Positions 1 through 8,177 of a DNA stretch of 64,000 nt are shown piece by piece. The translations under genes were made by a program, and so were the position numbers. Each line of letters starts with the position of its first letter. Position 1 is the stretch's first letter. The DNA lies in the NCBI GenBank assembly GCA_963705885.1, contig OY970120.1:1860001-1924000 (forward strand), written 5' to 3'. The DNA is from MFD01275-c22 sp963705885. Its GTDB lineage: Bacteria; Actinomycetota; Actinomycetes; JACCUZ01. The notes below the pieces were generated by a model. The model made no database searches. It saw nothing but the letters and a program-made list of their open reading frames with translations, and was not told the DNA's origin.

Positions 1-1
1 C

Positions 2-373
2 GGCGTGTGGCGGATGCGCCAGAAGCAGGGCGTGCGGGCGTTCGGCTCCTCGGACAAGGACAGCGAGCGCATCTTCTGGGACGACCCCGGCGTCCACCAG
101 AACCTGACGTTCCCGGTGCAGCCCGACCCGTGGTCGGGCATGCACTGCTGGCTGCAGAAGGTGACGATCGAGCCGGCGCACGACGGCGACCGCTACGCCG
201 ACGTCGTCGTCGACACGCGGCTCTCCCGCGAGGTCTACACCGAGTGGCTGGCCAAGACCCGGGCGACGACCGGTCCCGGCGGTCAGCGGCGGCCGGAGTT
301 CCTCATGCGTCCGGTCAAGCCCAGGCGCCGGGCGTTCCGCGTGGACGGCGACACCGCGACCGAGGGTCGCTAG
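2..373 (+). CDS. C-terminal fragment of a probable molybdopterin-family oxidoreductase (5' end outside window)
   Basis: Only the last ~123 residues are present; the reading frame is open to the window edge, so the true start lies upstream. The fragment contains Gly-Met-His-Cys-Trp followed by a beta-rich stretch, then an Arg/Lys/Pro-rich tail. This looks like the terminal part of a DMSO-reductase/formate-dehydrogenase type molybdopterin-binding subunit, but no cofactor motif is included, so the family is only a guess. It ends 2 nt before the ATG of the Mrp ATPase, so the two are probably co-transcribed. If it is a molybdo/Fe-S enzyme, the adjacent Fe-S carrier and the nearby sulfur genes would fit an oxidoreductase acting on a sulfur compound. 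That role is inference. Confidence 0.4.
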   Translation, partial: GVWRMRQKQGVRAFGSSDKDSERIFWDDPGVHQNLTFPVQPDPWSGMHCWLQKVTIEPAHDGDRYADVVVDTRLSREVYTEWLAKTRATTGPGGQRRPEFLMRPVKPRRRAFRVDGDTATEGR

Positions 374-375
374 CC

Positions 376-1506
376 ATGGGCCTGCTGCGGCGTGCCGTGC
401 CCACGGTCTCGGCGGAGGACCTCGTCCGCGTCCGGGAGGCGGTGGGCCGGGTCGAGGACCCGGAGATGCACCGCCCGATCGCCGACCTCGGCATGCTCGG
501 GGATGTCGGCGTGGACCGGGCGGGGCGGGTCAGGGTCGAGGTCCGGCTGACGACGGCGACCTGCCCGCTGCGCGAGGCCTTCGGGGCGGCGGTGGCCGGC
601 GCGGTGACCTCCGTCGTACCGGGTGCCGCGGTCGACGTGTCCTTCGGCGTGCTCGACGAGCGGGCCCGCAGGGACCTCGCGCTGATGCTGCGCGGTGCGA
701 GCCCGGCCGGGGCTGTCGAGCCGGTGGCGCCGCGCATCTACGCCGTCGCGAGCGGCAAGGGCGGCGTCGGCAAGTCGACGGTCACGGCCAACCTGGCCGT
801 GGCGCTGGCCGACCAGGGGCTCACGGTCGGGCTGCTCGACGCCGACGTGTGGGGCTACTCCGTCCCACAGCTCTTCGGGACGCGCCGCGCACCGGTCGCC
901 CTGAGCGGGCTGATGTTCCCTCTCGAGGCCCACGGGGTCCGGCTGATGAGCACCGGCTTCCTGGTCGGCGAGGACGAGCCGGTGGTGTGGCGCGGCCCGA
1001 TGCTGCACAAGGCGCTCGAGCAGTTCCTGGCCGACGTGCACTGGGGCGACCTCGACGTGCTGCTCCTCGACCTGCCACCGGGCACCGGCGACATCACCCT
1101 CTCGCTGCTCGAGCTCGTGCCCACGGCGGCGCTTCTCGCCGTCACCACGCCGCAGCCGGCCGCGCGGACCGTCGCCACCCGGGTGGTCCGGATGGCGACG
1201 GACGCCCGGATGCCCGTCGCCGGCGTGGTCGAGAACATGAGCGTCGCCACCTGCGAGGCCTGCGGCCACGGGACGGAGCTCTTCGGGTCCGGCGGTGGCG
1301 CGCGGCTGGCCGCCGACGCCGGAGTTGACCTCCTGGCCCAGGTGCCGCTCGACCTGGCGCTGCGCGAGTCGGGCGACGCCGGCGTCCCGGTCGTACGCCG
1401 GGACCCGGCGGCGCCGTCCGCGCTGGAGCTGCGCGCCCTCGCCGGCCGGCTCCCGGTCGTACGCCGGAGCCTGGTCGGTGTGCCGCTGCCCCTCAGCGTG
1501 GCATGA
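376..1506 (+). CDS. mrp: Mrp/NBP35-family P-loop ATPase, iron-sulfur cluster carrier
   Basis: A 376-residue protein. Residues ~15-100 form an N-terminal MIP18/DUF59-type domain (VEDPEMHRPIADLGM). The ParA/MinD-like ATPase domain follows, with deviant Walker A SGKGGVGKST at 126-135 and a D-LPPGTGD block. A CEAC motif at Cys293/Cys296 supplies the CxxC that bridges a 4Fe-4S cluster between two subunits in this family. ApbC/Mrp proteins bind and transfer Fe-S clusters to apoenzymes in the cytoplasm. The ATG at 376 was chosen because it follows the upstream stop by 2 nt and gives the normal family length; the frame stays open upstream but overlaps the preceding gene. The upstream partner may be its client. 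Confidence 0.9.
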   Translation: MGLLRRAVPTVSAEDLVRVREAVGRVEDPEMHRPIADLGMLGDVGVDRAGRVRVEVRLTTATCPLREAFGAAVAGAVTSVVPGAAVDVSFGVLDERARRDLALMLRGASPAGAVEPVAPRIYAVASGKGGVGKSTVTANLAVALADQGLTVGLLDADVWGYSVPQLFGTRRAPVALSGLMFPLEAHGVRLMSTGFLVGEDEPVVWRGPMLHKALEQFLADVHWGDLDVLLLDLPPGTGDITLSLLELVPTAALLAVTTPQPAARTVATRVVRMATDARMPVAGVVENMSVATCEACGHGTELFGSGGGARLAADAGVDLLAQVPLDLALRESGDAGVPVVRRDPAAPSALELRALAGRLPVVRRSLVGVPLPLSVA

Positions 1507-1515
1507 GGCCCGCGC

Positions 1516-2328
1516 TCACTTGACCTCGGAACGCATCACCAGGGCGAGCCCGACGGCCAGCGGGAGCAGCAGCCACAGCGTCCCGGTGACGCCCAGCTGG
1601 GCCCACTGCTCGCCCTGGGGCCCGCCGTCGAAGAGCACGGCCGAGGTGGTGTTGAAGTCCACCCAGGGCTGCAGGTCGCGGAACCACTGCTGCGTCCCGG
1701 CCAGCACCTCGGACAGGGTGGGCAGCAGGAGGGAGTACACGAAGTACGCCACGATCGCCCCCGCCGAGTTGCGGATCAGCACACCGAGCATGAACCCGAC
1801 CAGCAGGCCGAGGACGTTGCCGAGCACGATGTAGAGGCCGTCGGCGACCGAGACGTCCCAGACCGTTCCGGTGCCCGTGAGCGACGTGCCGAGGACGTTG
1901 CCGACGGCTCCGATCGCGAAGGCGACCGGGATCGAGACGACACCCACCGCGACCGCCGCGACCGCCTTCGCCGTGATGACGCGGGCGCGGTTGGGCACCA
2001 AGGTGAACGTCGTCAGCCCGCTGCGCTGGCTCCACTCGCTGGTGACCGACAGGATCGCGATCATCGGCAGGATGACCGCCATCGGGAAGCCGATCGCCGC
2101 CGAGAACGTCCCGTAGGTGAGCTCGTCGTCGGGGGCGAACAGGATCACCGAGGCGGTGGCCAGGACCGCGGCGGCGACGATGCCCGCCATCAGCCAGAAG
2201 CCCGAGCGTGTGTCGAACATCTTGCGCAGCTCGACCGCCACGATGCGAGGCATCGGGACGGGACGGTGGGCCGCCCGGACGCGAACGACCTCCTGCTGTA
2301 CGTCCGGCTGCACCTCGATGGCGGTCAT
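1516..2328 (-). CDS. ABC-2 type transporter permease
   Basis: A 270-residue protein with about six hydrophobic segments (first near residue 45, last at the C-terminus), typical of an ABC-2 permease that pairs with a soluble ATPase. The substrate is unknown; drug, lipid or peptide export are common roles. The start ATG at 2328 overlaps the stop of the upstream ATPase gene by 4 nt (ATGA), so translation is probably coupled. A GAAGGAG ribosome site lies 7 nt upstream. It converges with mrp, 9 nt away. Confidence 0.85.
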   Translation of the reverse strand: MTAIEVQPDVQQEVVRVRAAHRPVPMPRIVAVELRKMFDTRSGFWLMAGIVAAAVLATASVILFAPDDELTYGTFSAAIGFPMAVILPMIAILSVTSEWSQRSGLTTFTLVPNRARVITAKAVAAVAVGVVSIPVAFAIGAVGNVLGTSLTGTGTVWDVSVADGLYIVLGNVLGLLVGFMLGVLIRNSAGAIVAYFVYSLLLPTLSEVLAGTQQWFRDLQPWVDFNTTSAVLFDGGPQGEQWAQLGVTGTLWLLLPLAVGLALVMRSEVK

Positions 2329-3224
2329 GCTGCTGCTCCTTCTCGCTGGGTGTCGGCAGTGAGCTCGAGGAACATCTCCTCCAGGCCGGCGCCGCCGGCC
2401 GCCTTGAGCTCGGTCAGGGGGAGGCCGGCCCGCAGGGCGATCTGCCCCACGAGCTCGGGGGTCGCGTCGGTGCGCAGCGCGCCGTCCTCGAGGCGCGCCG
2501 CGGTCAGGCCGCTGTCGTGCAGCGCCCGGGCGAGGTCCGCGGGTCGCGGGGTCCGCACCAGGGTCCCCGCGGCCTGCAGGAGCTCGTCCTTGCTCCCCTG
2601 CGCGACGATGCGCCCGTTGCCGATCACCACGAGGTCGTCGGCGATGACCTCGATCTCGTGGAGCAGGTGCGAGGACAGCAGGACCGTCCCGCCGTGGTCC
2701 GCGTAGTCGCGCAGCAGGCCGCGCATCCAGCGGATGCCGGCGGGGTCCAGCCCGTTGGCCGGCTCGTCGAGGACGAGGACCTCGGGGTCGCCGATCAGCG
2801 CGGTCGCGACGCCCAGCCGCTGCCGCATTCCCAGGGAGTAGTCCCGGACCCGGCGGTCGGCCTCGCGCTCGGTGAGGCTGACCAGGGCCAGCATCTCCGT
2901 GACCCGGCGGGCCGGCAGGCCCAGGGTGCGGGCCGCGATGGTGAGGATCTCCCGGCCCTTGCGGCCGGCATGCTGCGCCGAGGCGTCGAGCAGGACCCCG
3001 ACCTCCATGCCGGGGTTGGGCAGCTCCGAGTACCTCCGCCCGGCGACGGTCGCGCTGCCGCGGGTGGGCGGGGTCAGGCCGACCATGATGCGCATCGTGG
3101 TCGACTTCCCGGCGCCGTTGGGGCCCAGGAACCCGGTGACGCGACCGGAGCGGGCGGTGAACGTGATGTCGTCGACGGCGGTGAACCCGCCGTACGTCTT
3201 GGTGAGTCCTTCGACTGTGATCAT
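2325..3224 (-). CDS. ABC transporter ATP-binding protein
   Basis: A 299-residue ATPase of the drug/bacitracin-export class. Walker A GPNGAGKST is at residues 34-42, the signature is YSLGMRQRLG, Walker B is VLVLDEPANGLDP, and a switch His follows. ATP hydrolysis would power the permease encoded next (1516-2328). The frame extends upstream to 3494, but that extension is Arg/Ser-rich non-coding-like sequence, and MITVEGLTKTYGG is the normal beginning of the domain, so ATG 3224 was chosen. A 20-bp perfect-armed palindrome lies ~80 nt upstream and may be its operator. Confidence 0.9.
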   Translation of the reverse strand: MITVEGLTKTYGGFTAVDDITFTARSGRVTGFLGPNGAGKSTTMRIMVGLTPPTRGSATVAGRRYSELPNPGMEVGVLLDASAQHAGRKGREILTIAARTLGLPARRVTEMLALVSLTEREADRRVRDYSLGMRQRLGVATALIGDPEVLVLDEPANGLDPAGIRWMRGLLRDYADHGGTVLLSSHLLHEIEVIADDLVVIGNGRIVAQGSKDELLQAAGTLVRTPRPADLARALHDSGLTAARLEDGALRTDATPELVGQIALRAGLPLTELKAAGGAGLEEMFLELTADTQREGAAA

Positions 3225-3304
3225 GCGGTGAAGCCTCGTCGTGACCCGCCCCGCGCGCATCAGGGACGGCAACTGACCCGACCCTGCTCCGACCCCGACG
3301 TGGT

Positions 3305-3324
3305 TCTCAGGGTGGACCCTGAGA
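3305..3324. promoter_or_regulatory. 20-bp palindrome upstream of the ABC transporter operon (probable operator)
   Basis: TCTCAGGGT-GG-ACCCTGAGA: two 9-nt perfectly complementary arms around a 2-nt centre. It sits ~80 nt upstream of the ABC ATPase start, in the gap before the DUF202 gene. Dimeric response regulators of the NarL/LuxR type bind symmetrical sites of this size, so it is a candidate operator. The regulator is not in the window. Confidence 0.45.
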
Positions 3325-3336
3325 TCGCCCGCGTCC

Positions 3337-3690
3337 TCAGGGCTGCAGCAGCCCTGCAGCGGTGACCGCGACCAGACCGACCACGATCGCGACCAGCCAG
3401 GCCGACCGGCCGAGCACCGGTGTGTCCCCGGCACGTACGTCCGACGTGATCCGGCGGTAGCGACGCGGTGCGAGCACCACGCTGGTCGCCGCACCGAGGA
3501 CCATGACCGCGACCCCGAGGACCAGCGGACCCGGCGAGGAGGCGGAGCGGCTGTCGTGGACGATCAGGGCGCCGACGCCCACCAGACCGAACCCGGTGCG
3601 TTCCCAGGCCAGCGCGGTCCGCTCGGCGGCCGCCACGACGTCGAGGACGCGCTCCGGCACCATGCCCCGGGCCGGGCTGTCGCCGTTCAC
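3337..3690 (-). CDS. DUF202-family small membrane protein (second of pair)
   Basis: 117 residues. An N-terminal AAERTALAWERTGFGLVGVGAL block matches the DUF202 signature (aromatic/Arg-rich entry into the first membrane span), followed by two more hydrophobic segments. The molecular function of DUF202 proteins is not established. The GTG start at 3690 overlaps the stop of the preceding DUF202 gene by 4 nt (GTGA), which fixes the start despite the frame being open far upstream. Confidence 0.75.
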   Translation of the reverse strand: MNGDSPARGMVPERVLDVVAAAERTALAWERTGFGLVGVGALIVHDSRSASSPGPLVLGVAVMVLGAATSVVLAPRRYRRITSDVRAGDTPVLGRSAWLVAIVVGLVAVTAAGLLQP

Positions 3691-4061
3691 GTCCCGATGA
3701 GGACGAGCACGGCGACGGTGGCGGCGACGACAGCGACACCGGTCGCCGTGAGGCGGGTCATCGACGTGGGGGGCAGCGGACGTCCTTCGCGGATGGCACG
3801 CTCGGAGCGATCCCACCGCAGATAGCTTGCCGTGGCCACGACCGCCGCGAAGGTCATCAGCAGCAGGCCGACGACCCGGCGCGAGCCGCCGGGCCCGAAG
3901 TCGGGGAGCACGGTGACCACCGCCACCCCGCCGGCGAGCAGCGCGAGGGACGTCCGGACCCAGGCCAGGAAGGTGCGCTCGTTGGCGAGGGTGAAACGGT
4001 AGTCCGGGTCCTTTCCGACCTCCCGCAACGGTGGTCGGCGCCTGCTGCGCCGTCCGATCAC
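3687..4061 (-). CDS. DUF202/YidH-family membrane protein (first of pair)
   Basis: 124 residues, GTG start. The segment DYRFTLANERTFLAWVRTSL is the conserved YidH/DUF202 entry helix. Hydrophobic spans lie near residues 38-55, 65-82 and 100-122, giving a three-span inner-membrane protein. It is coupled by a 4-nt overlap to a second, diverged DUF202 gene, so the two may form a heteromer (inference). The region up to the divergent rhodanese gene (4062-4181) would carry both promoters. Confidence 0.8.
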   Translation of the reverse strand: MIGRRSRRRPPLREVGKDPDYRFTLANERTFLAWVRTSLALLAGGVAVVTVLPDFGPGGSRRVVGLLLMTFAAVVATASYLRWDRSERAIREGRPLPPTSMTRLTATGVAVVAATVAVLVLIGT

Positions 4062-4181
4062 GTCTCACCCCTCGCGGCAGGGTCTGGTCCCCGGACGCCG
4101 TGCAGGCTATCGTGCCCTGAACGGTTGTCCGGACTACTTGGGTGCAGCTCCGGACGCGGCTGTCACTTCGAGAGGACGCCC

Positions 4182-4763
4182 ATGACGATCGCCGACACCC
4201 AGCCACGCCGGCTCGACATCAAGACCCTGCGGGAATGGCTCGCCGACGACGCGCCGGCCCAGGTTCTCGACGTGCGCACGGCAGCCGAGTTCGAGGTCGG
4301 CCACGTCCCCGGCTCGGTGAACATCCCGCTGTCCCAGCTGCCGCGGGTCTGCCAGGACCTCGCCGGCGGCGGACGCGGGCGCATCGCCGTCATGTGCCAG
4401 TCGGGCGTGCGGTCGGAGAAGGCCGAGGAGCTCCTGCGCGAGAACGGCTGCTCGGACGCCAGGGTGGTCGACGGCGGCCTGAACGCGTGGCAGTCCATGG
4501 GCGGTGACATCGAGCAGGGCAGGCCGTTGTGGGCCCTGGAGCGGCAGGTGCGACTGGTCGCCGGCTCCCTGGTGCTGCTCGGCGTGGTCGGCAGCATGCG
4601 CTACCCGCGGATGAAGCTGCTGTCCGGGGCCATCGGTGGCGGTCTCGCCTTCGCCGCCGCGAGCAACACCTGCGCCATGGGCAACGTGCTCGCCCGACTG
4701 CCCTACAACCAGCGCAGCCGGCAAGACGTCGACGAGGCAGTCGCGAGACTGACGTCGGGCTGA
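4182..4763 (+). CDS. Rhodanese-domain protein with C-terminal membrane (DUF2892-like) segment
   Basis: 193 residues. The rhodanese domain (about 10-110) has the active-site loop CQSGVRS with the catalytic Cys at residue 72, which would carry a persulfide. After residue ~125 two hydrophobic segments resemble the DUF2892 domain often fused to single-domain rhodaneses and would anchor the enzyme to the inner membrane, facing the cytoplasm. The ATG at 4182 has AGAGGA 5 nt upstream; an in-frame start at 4125 adds an unlikely Cys/Gly-rich leader. The next gene, a SulP transporter, starts 14 nt downstream. Sulfurtransferase with unknown acceptor. Confidence 0.88.
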   Translation: MTIADTQPRRLDIKTLREWLADDAPAQVLDVRTAAEFEVGHVPGSVNIPLSQLPRVCQDLAGGGRGRIAVMCQSGVRSEKAEELLRENGCSDARVVDGGLNAWQSMGGDIEQGRPLWALERQVRLVAGSLVLLGVVGSMRYPRMKLLSGAIGGGLAFAAASNTCAMGNVLARLPYNQRSRQDVDEAVARLTSG

Positions 4764-4777
4764 GGTCCGCCGGGCCC

Positions 4778-6436
4778 GTGCCGCGACGTGGACCTGCCGG
4801 CACGGCGCGACCCCGGCGGGGGCTCCCGGTCAGGGGCGACGTCGTCGCCGGGCTCAGTGTCGCGCTCGTCCTGGTCCCGCAGTCGCTGGCCTACGCCGAG
4901 CTGGCGGGGCTGCCGGCCGTGCACGGCCTGTACACCGCGGCCGTCGCGACCGTCGCCGCGGGTCTGATCGGCTCGTCGCCCTACCTGCAGACGGGCCCGG
5001 TCGCCCTGACCAGCCTCCTGACCTTCGGGGCGCTCGCCCCGCTGGCCGACGCGGGCACCCGGGACTTCGCGGTGCACGCCGCGTTGCTCGCGCTGGTCGT
5101 CGGCGCGGTCCGCCTGCTGCTGGGGCTGCTGCGCTGGGGCGTCGTGGCCTACCTGATGAGCCAGCCCGTGGTGAGCGCCTTCACCGCGGCGGCCGCCATC
5201 CTCATCGTCGCCTCGCAGCTGCCCGGCCTGCTGGACGTCCGCACCGACGAGTCCAACCCGCTGCTCGCGGCGGGGCAGGCCCTCGGCGACCCGGGTGGGT
5301 GGGGCGCGGTCTCGGCCGTCGTCGGGCTGGCCACCGTCGCCCTGGTCATCGGCGGCCGCCGGGTCAGCCCGCGGTTCCCCGGGACGCTCGTGGCCATCGT
5401 GGCCGCGCTCGGCCTGAGCGCGGTGGGCTGGGTGTCGGTCACCGAGGTCGGCGACATCCCCGACGGGCTGCCGCCCCTGAGCTCGGGCCTGCCGTGGGGC
5501 GCGATCGGGAGCCTGCTCGTGCCGGGCGCGGTCATCGCGCTGGTCGGCTTCGCCGAGCCGGCGAGCATCGCCCGGCGGTACGCCGCGCAGGACCGCGCGC
5601 CGTGGGACGCCGACCGCGAGTTCGTCGGGCAGGGGCTGGCGAACCTCGCGGCCGGGGCGTTCAGCGGCTATCCCGCGGGAGGCTCGTTCTCCCGGTCGGC
5701 CCTGAACCGTCTCTCCGGTGCCCGCACCCGGTGGAGCGGCGTGGTGACCGGCCTGGCGGTGCTGGCGGTGATGCCGGTGGCCTCGGTGCTGAGCGGTTTG
5801 CCGAGGGCAGCGCTGGCCGGGCTGGTCGTCGCGGCGGTCGTGACCCTGGTGGACTTCCGGCCGTTCCTCGAGGCCTGGCGCGCCTCCAGGCCGCAGTTCC
5901 TGGTCGCCGTCCCGACGTTCGTCGCCACGCTCGTCTTCGCCCCGCGGGTCGAGCGCGGTGTCCTCGTCGGGGTGGGACTGTCGCTGGCCGTCCACCTGTG
6001 GCGCGAGCTACGGCTCGAGCTCGACGTGTGGACCACGCACGACACGCTGCACGTGCGTCCGCAGGGGGTGCTCTACTTCGCCTCCGCGCCGGGCCTGGAG
6101 ACCAGGGTCATGACGCTCATGGCCGAGGGACCCGACCTGCGGCACGTCGTGGTGCACCTCGACCGGCTCGGCCGGCTGGACCTGACCGGGGCGCTCGTGC
6201 TCAGGTCGCTCGTCGAGGACATGCAGCGCGGCGACGCCGACGTGGTCATCGAAGGGACCCAGCCGCAGGCGCGGCGTCTCGTCGACGCCGTGCTCGGCCG
6301 CGGAGTCGCGGACTGCCGGCGGGCGAACCCAACGCCGGACACCCTCGCGTCCGGCGCCGCGTCGCTAGAGTCCGACGCAGGAGAGGGTCACCGGTCACGG
6401 GCGGTCGCAGGGGAGGACGGCGATGGCGTCACGTAG
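4778..6436 (+). CDS. SulP-family anion transporter with STAS domain (first copy)
   Basis: 552 residues from a GTG that gives the usual SulP length. The sequence begins GDVVAGLSVALVLVPQSLAYAEL, the conserved SulP opening, and carries 10 or more hydrophobic spans to ~residue 410. A short C-terminal STAS-like domain follows (HVVVHLDRLGRLDLTGALVL). SulP proteins move sulfate, bicarbonate or other anions with H+ or Na+. It lies between a rhodanese gene (14-nt gap) and a GntR regulator that overlaps its 3' end by 14 nt. The adjacent alpha-carbonic anhydrase makes bicarbonate as plausible a substrate as sulfate. Confidence 0.88.
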   Translation: MPRRGPAGTARPRRGLPVRGDVVAGLSVALVLVPQSLAYAELAGLPAVHGLYTAAVATVAAGLIGSSPYLQTGPVALTSLLTFGALAPLADAGTRDFAVHAALLALVVGAVRLLLGLLRWGVVAYLMSQPVVSAFTAAAAILIVASQLPGLLDVRTDESNPLLAAGQALGDPGGWGAVSAVVGLATVALVIGGRRVSPRFPGTLVAIVAALGLSAVGWVSVTEVGDIPDGLPPLSSGLPWGAIGSLLVPGAVIALVGFAEPASIARRYAAQDRAPWDADREFVGQGLANLAAGAFSGYPAGGSFSRSALNRLSGARTRWSGVVTGLAVLAVMPVASVLSGLPRAALAGLVVAAVVTLVDFRPFLEAWRASRPQFLVAVPTFVATLVFAPRVERGVLVGVGLSLAVHLWRELRLELDVWTTHDTLHVRPQGVLYFASAPGLETRVMTLMAEGPDLRHVVVHLDRLGRLDLTGALVLRSLVEDMQRGDADVVIEGTQPQARRLVDAVLGRGVADCRRANPTPDTLASGAASLESDAGEGHRSRAVAGEDGDGVT

Positions 6437-7211
6437 CCGCCGCGCCCGCGAGCTGGACCGGGCGAGCCCCATGCCGCTGTGGGCGCAGCTCCTCGAGGAC
6501 CTCGTCCGCCGGCTGGAGTCCAGCGCCTTCGACCAGCGGTTCCCCAGCGAGCACGACCTCGTGACGGAGTACGGCGTGAGCCGCCACACCGTCCGGGAGG
6601 CGCTGCGCCGGCTTCGGGAGTCCGGGGCCATCACCTCCAACCGGGGCCGGCTGACCGTCGTCCGCACGGCGAGCATCGAGCAGCCGCTGGGCGCTCTCTA
6701 CTCGCTCTTCCGCGAGGTCGAGGGCCGCGGCATGAAGCAGCTCAGCGAGGTGAGGGCCCGCGACGTGCGTCGCGACACGGATGCGGCGGCCGTCCTGCAG
6801 CTCCCCGCTGACGCGGAGCTGGTCTACATCGAGCGGCTGCGCTATGCCGACGGCGAGCCGCTGGCGTGGGACCGCACGTGGATGCCCACGGCCGTGGGCA
6901 GGGGCCTTCTCGACGCCGACCTGAGCCACTCCGGGCTCTACGACGAGCTGCGGCGCGGAGGGGTCGTGCTCACGGGCGGACGGGAGCACATCGAGGCCGT
7001 GCTGCCGTCGGCCGCCGAGCGTCGGCTCCTCGGTGTCGGGCCCGGCGTCGCGGCGCTCTCGATCGGCCGCATCGGGTGCATGCGGTCGCGCCCGGTCGAG
7101 TGGCGCCAGACGCTGGTGCGCGGAGACCGCTTCAGCCTCTCCGCCGAGTGGTCCGCGACCAAGACCTACCGGCTGGACCTCGGCGGTGACCGGACGCCGG
7201 CCGAGCGCTGA
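6423..7211 (+). CDS. GntR-family transcriptional regulator with UTRA ligand domain
   Basis: 262 residues. The N-terminal winged helix (about 20-85) has the GntR core RFPSEHDLVTEYGVSRHTVREALRR with spacing normal for the HutC subfamily. Residues ~100-255 form a UTRA effector domain (VYIERLRYADGEPLAWDRTW). HutC-type regulators usually repress neighbours until a small ligand binds. The start overlaps the SulP gene by 14 nt and has GGGGAGG just upstream. This suggests autoregulated co-expression with the rhodanese–SulP unit, possibly extending to the carbonic anhydrase. Ligand unknown. Confidence 0.88.
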   Translation: MASRSRRARELDRASPMPLWAQLLEDLVRRLESSAFDQRFPSEHDLVTEYGVSRHTVREALRRLRESGAITSNRGRLTVVRTASIEQPLGALYSLFREVEGRGMKQLSEVRARDVRRDTDAAAVLQLPADAELVYIERLRYADGEPLAWDRTWMPTAVGRGLLDADLSHSGLYDELRRGGVVLTGGREHIEAVLPSAAERRLLGVGPGVAALSIGRIGCMRSRPVEWRQTLVRGDRFSLSAEWSATKTYRLDLGGDRTPAER

Positions 7212-7313
7212 GCGCCCGTCGCGTAACGCCGCGCCACCCGGCGCGACTTGACCACGTCGTGGACCTGGTGTGCTGCCCCAGGTCCGGTCGGTCGCAACCG
7301 AAAGAGGCGCGCC

Positions 7314-8153
7314 ATGGCCACTCGCCGGATCCGGACTCTCGCCCTCGCGGTGGCAGTGGCCGGCACCACCTGGGCCACGGCCGCTTCGGCTGCCGTGCCG
7401 CCCGAGTGGAACCACGACCCCGCCGACCTGACCCGTGGCCCGCTCGGCTGGGCACAGGTCGACGCGATGTTCGAGGCGTGCTCCGCGGGCCGGAGCCAGT
7501 CGCCGGTCGACGTCGGCCGGACCCGCTCCGCGCGGCTCCCGGAGCTGCGCTTCCACTACCCCCGCGTGCCGCTGACGGTCGAGAACACCGGGCACGTCAT
7601 CGAGGTGCCCGTGCCCGAGGGGTCGGACGCGAGGTTGCGGGTCGGCCGCACGACGTACGAGCTCCTGCAGTTCCACCTGCACGCCCCGAGCGAGCACGAG
7701 GTCCGCGGGCGGTCGTTCGCCATGGAGGCCCACCTGGTGCACCGGCAGCCGCGGACCGGGCAGCTGGCCGTGGTCGGCGTGCTGCTGGACGAGAGGACGA
7801 TGTCACGCGCCCTCGTCGACCGCGTCGTCGCGAACGCGCCGTCCGAGGCCGGCGAGGAGCACGAGGTGCACGCGCGGATCACGCCGGCGGACCTCCTGCC
7901 GCGCAGCCCCGGCCATCGCGGCGGGGGGCGCGCGTCCGCCGACGACTACGTGACCTACGGTGGCTCGCTGACCACCCCGCCCTGCACCGAGGGGGTGCGC
8001 TGGTTCGTGCTCGAGCGGGCGGGCACGGTGTCCGCGGCCTCTGTCGAGCGTCACCACGACGTGGTCAGCGAGCTGCCGGGCTATGACGGCTACGGCTTCA
8101 ACAACCGGCCGGTCCAGCCGCGCAACGGCCGCAGCGTCCTCCGGTCCCGCTGA
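7314..8153 (+). CDS. Secreted alpha-class carbonic anhydrase
   Basis: 279 residues, converting CO2 and bicarbonate outside the membrane. An N-terminal signal peptide (basic MATRRIR, hydrophobic core, ATAASA cleavage region) is followed by the alpha-CA fold. Zinc ligands are His121 and His123 (QFHLHAPSEH) and His140 (EAHLVH); the 121-to-140 spacing is that of bacterial alpha-CAs, shorter than in animal ones. YGGSLTTPPCTEGVRW is the conserved C-terminal substrate-pocket block. The ATG at 7314 follows AAAGAGG by 6 nt. Placement after SulP and GntR suggests coupling of bicarbonate supply and transport (inference). Confidence 0.93.
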   Translation: MATRRIRTLALAVAVAGTTWATAASAAVPPEWNHDPADLTRGPLGWAQVDAMFEACSAGRSQSPVDVGRTRSARLPELRFHYPRVPLTVENTGHVIEVPVPEGSDARLRVGRTTYELLQFHLHAPSEHEVRGRSFAMEAHLVHRQPRTGQLAVVGVLLDERTMSRALVDRVVANAPSEAGEEHEVHARITPADLLPRSPGHRGGGRASADDYVTYGGSLTTPPCTEGVRWFVLERAGTVSAASVERHHDVVSELPGYDGYGFNNRPVQPRNGRSVLRSR

Positions 8154-8177
8154 GCTCCCCGGCCGCCGGGTGGCCGC

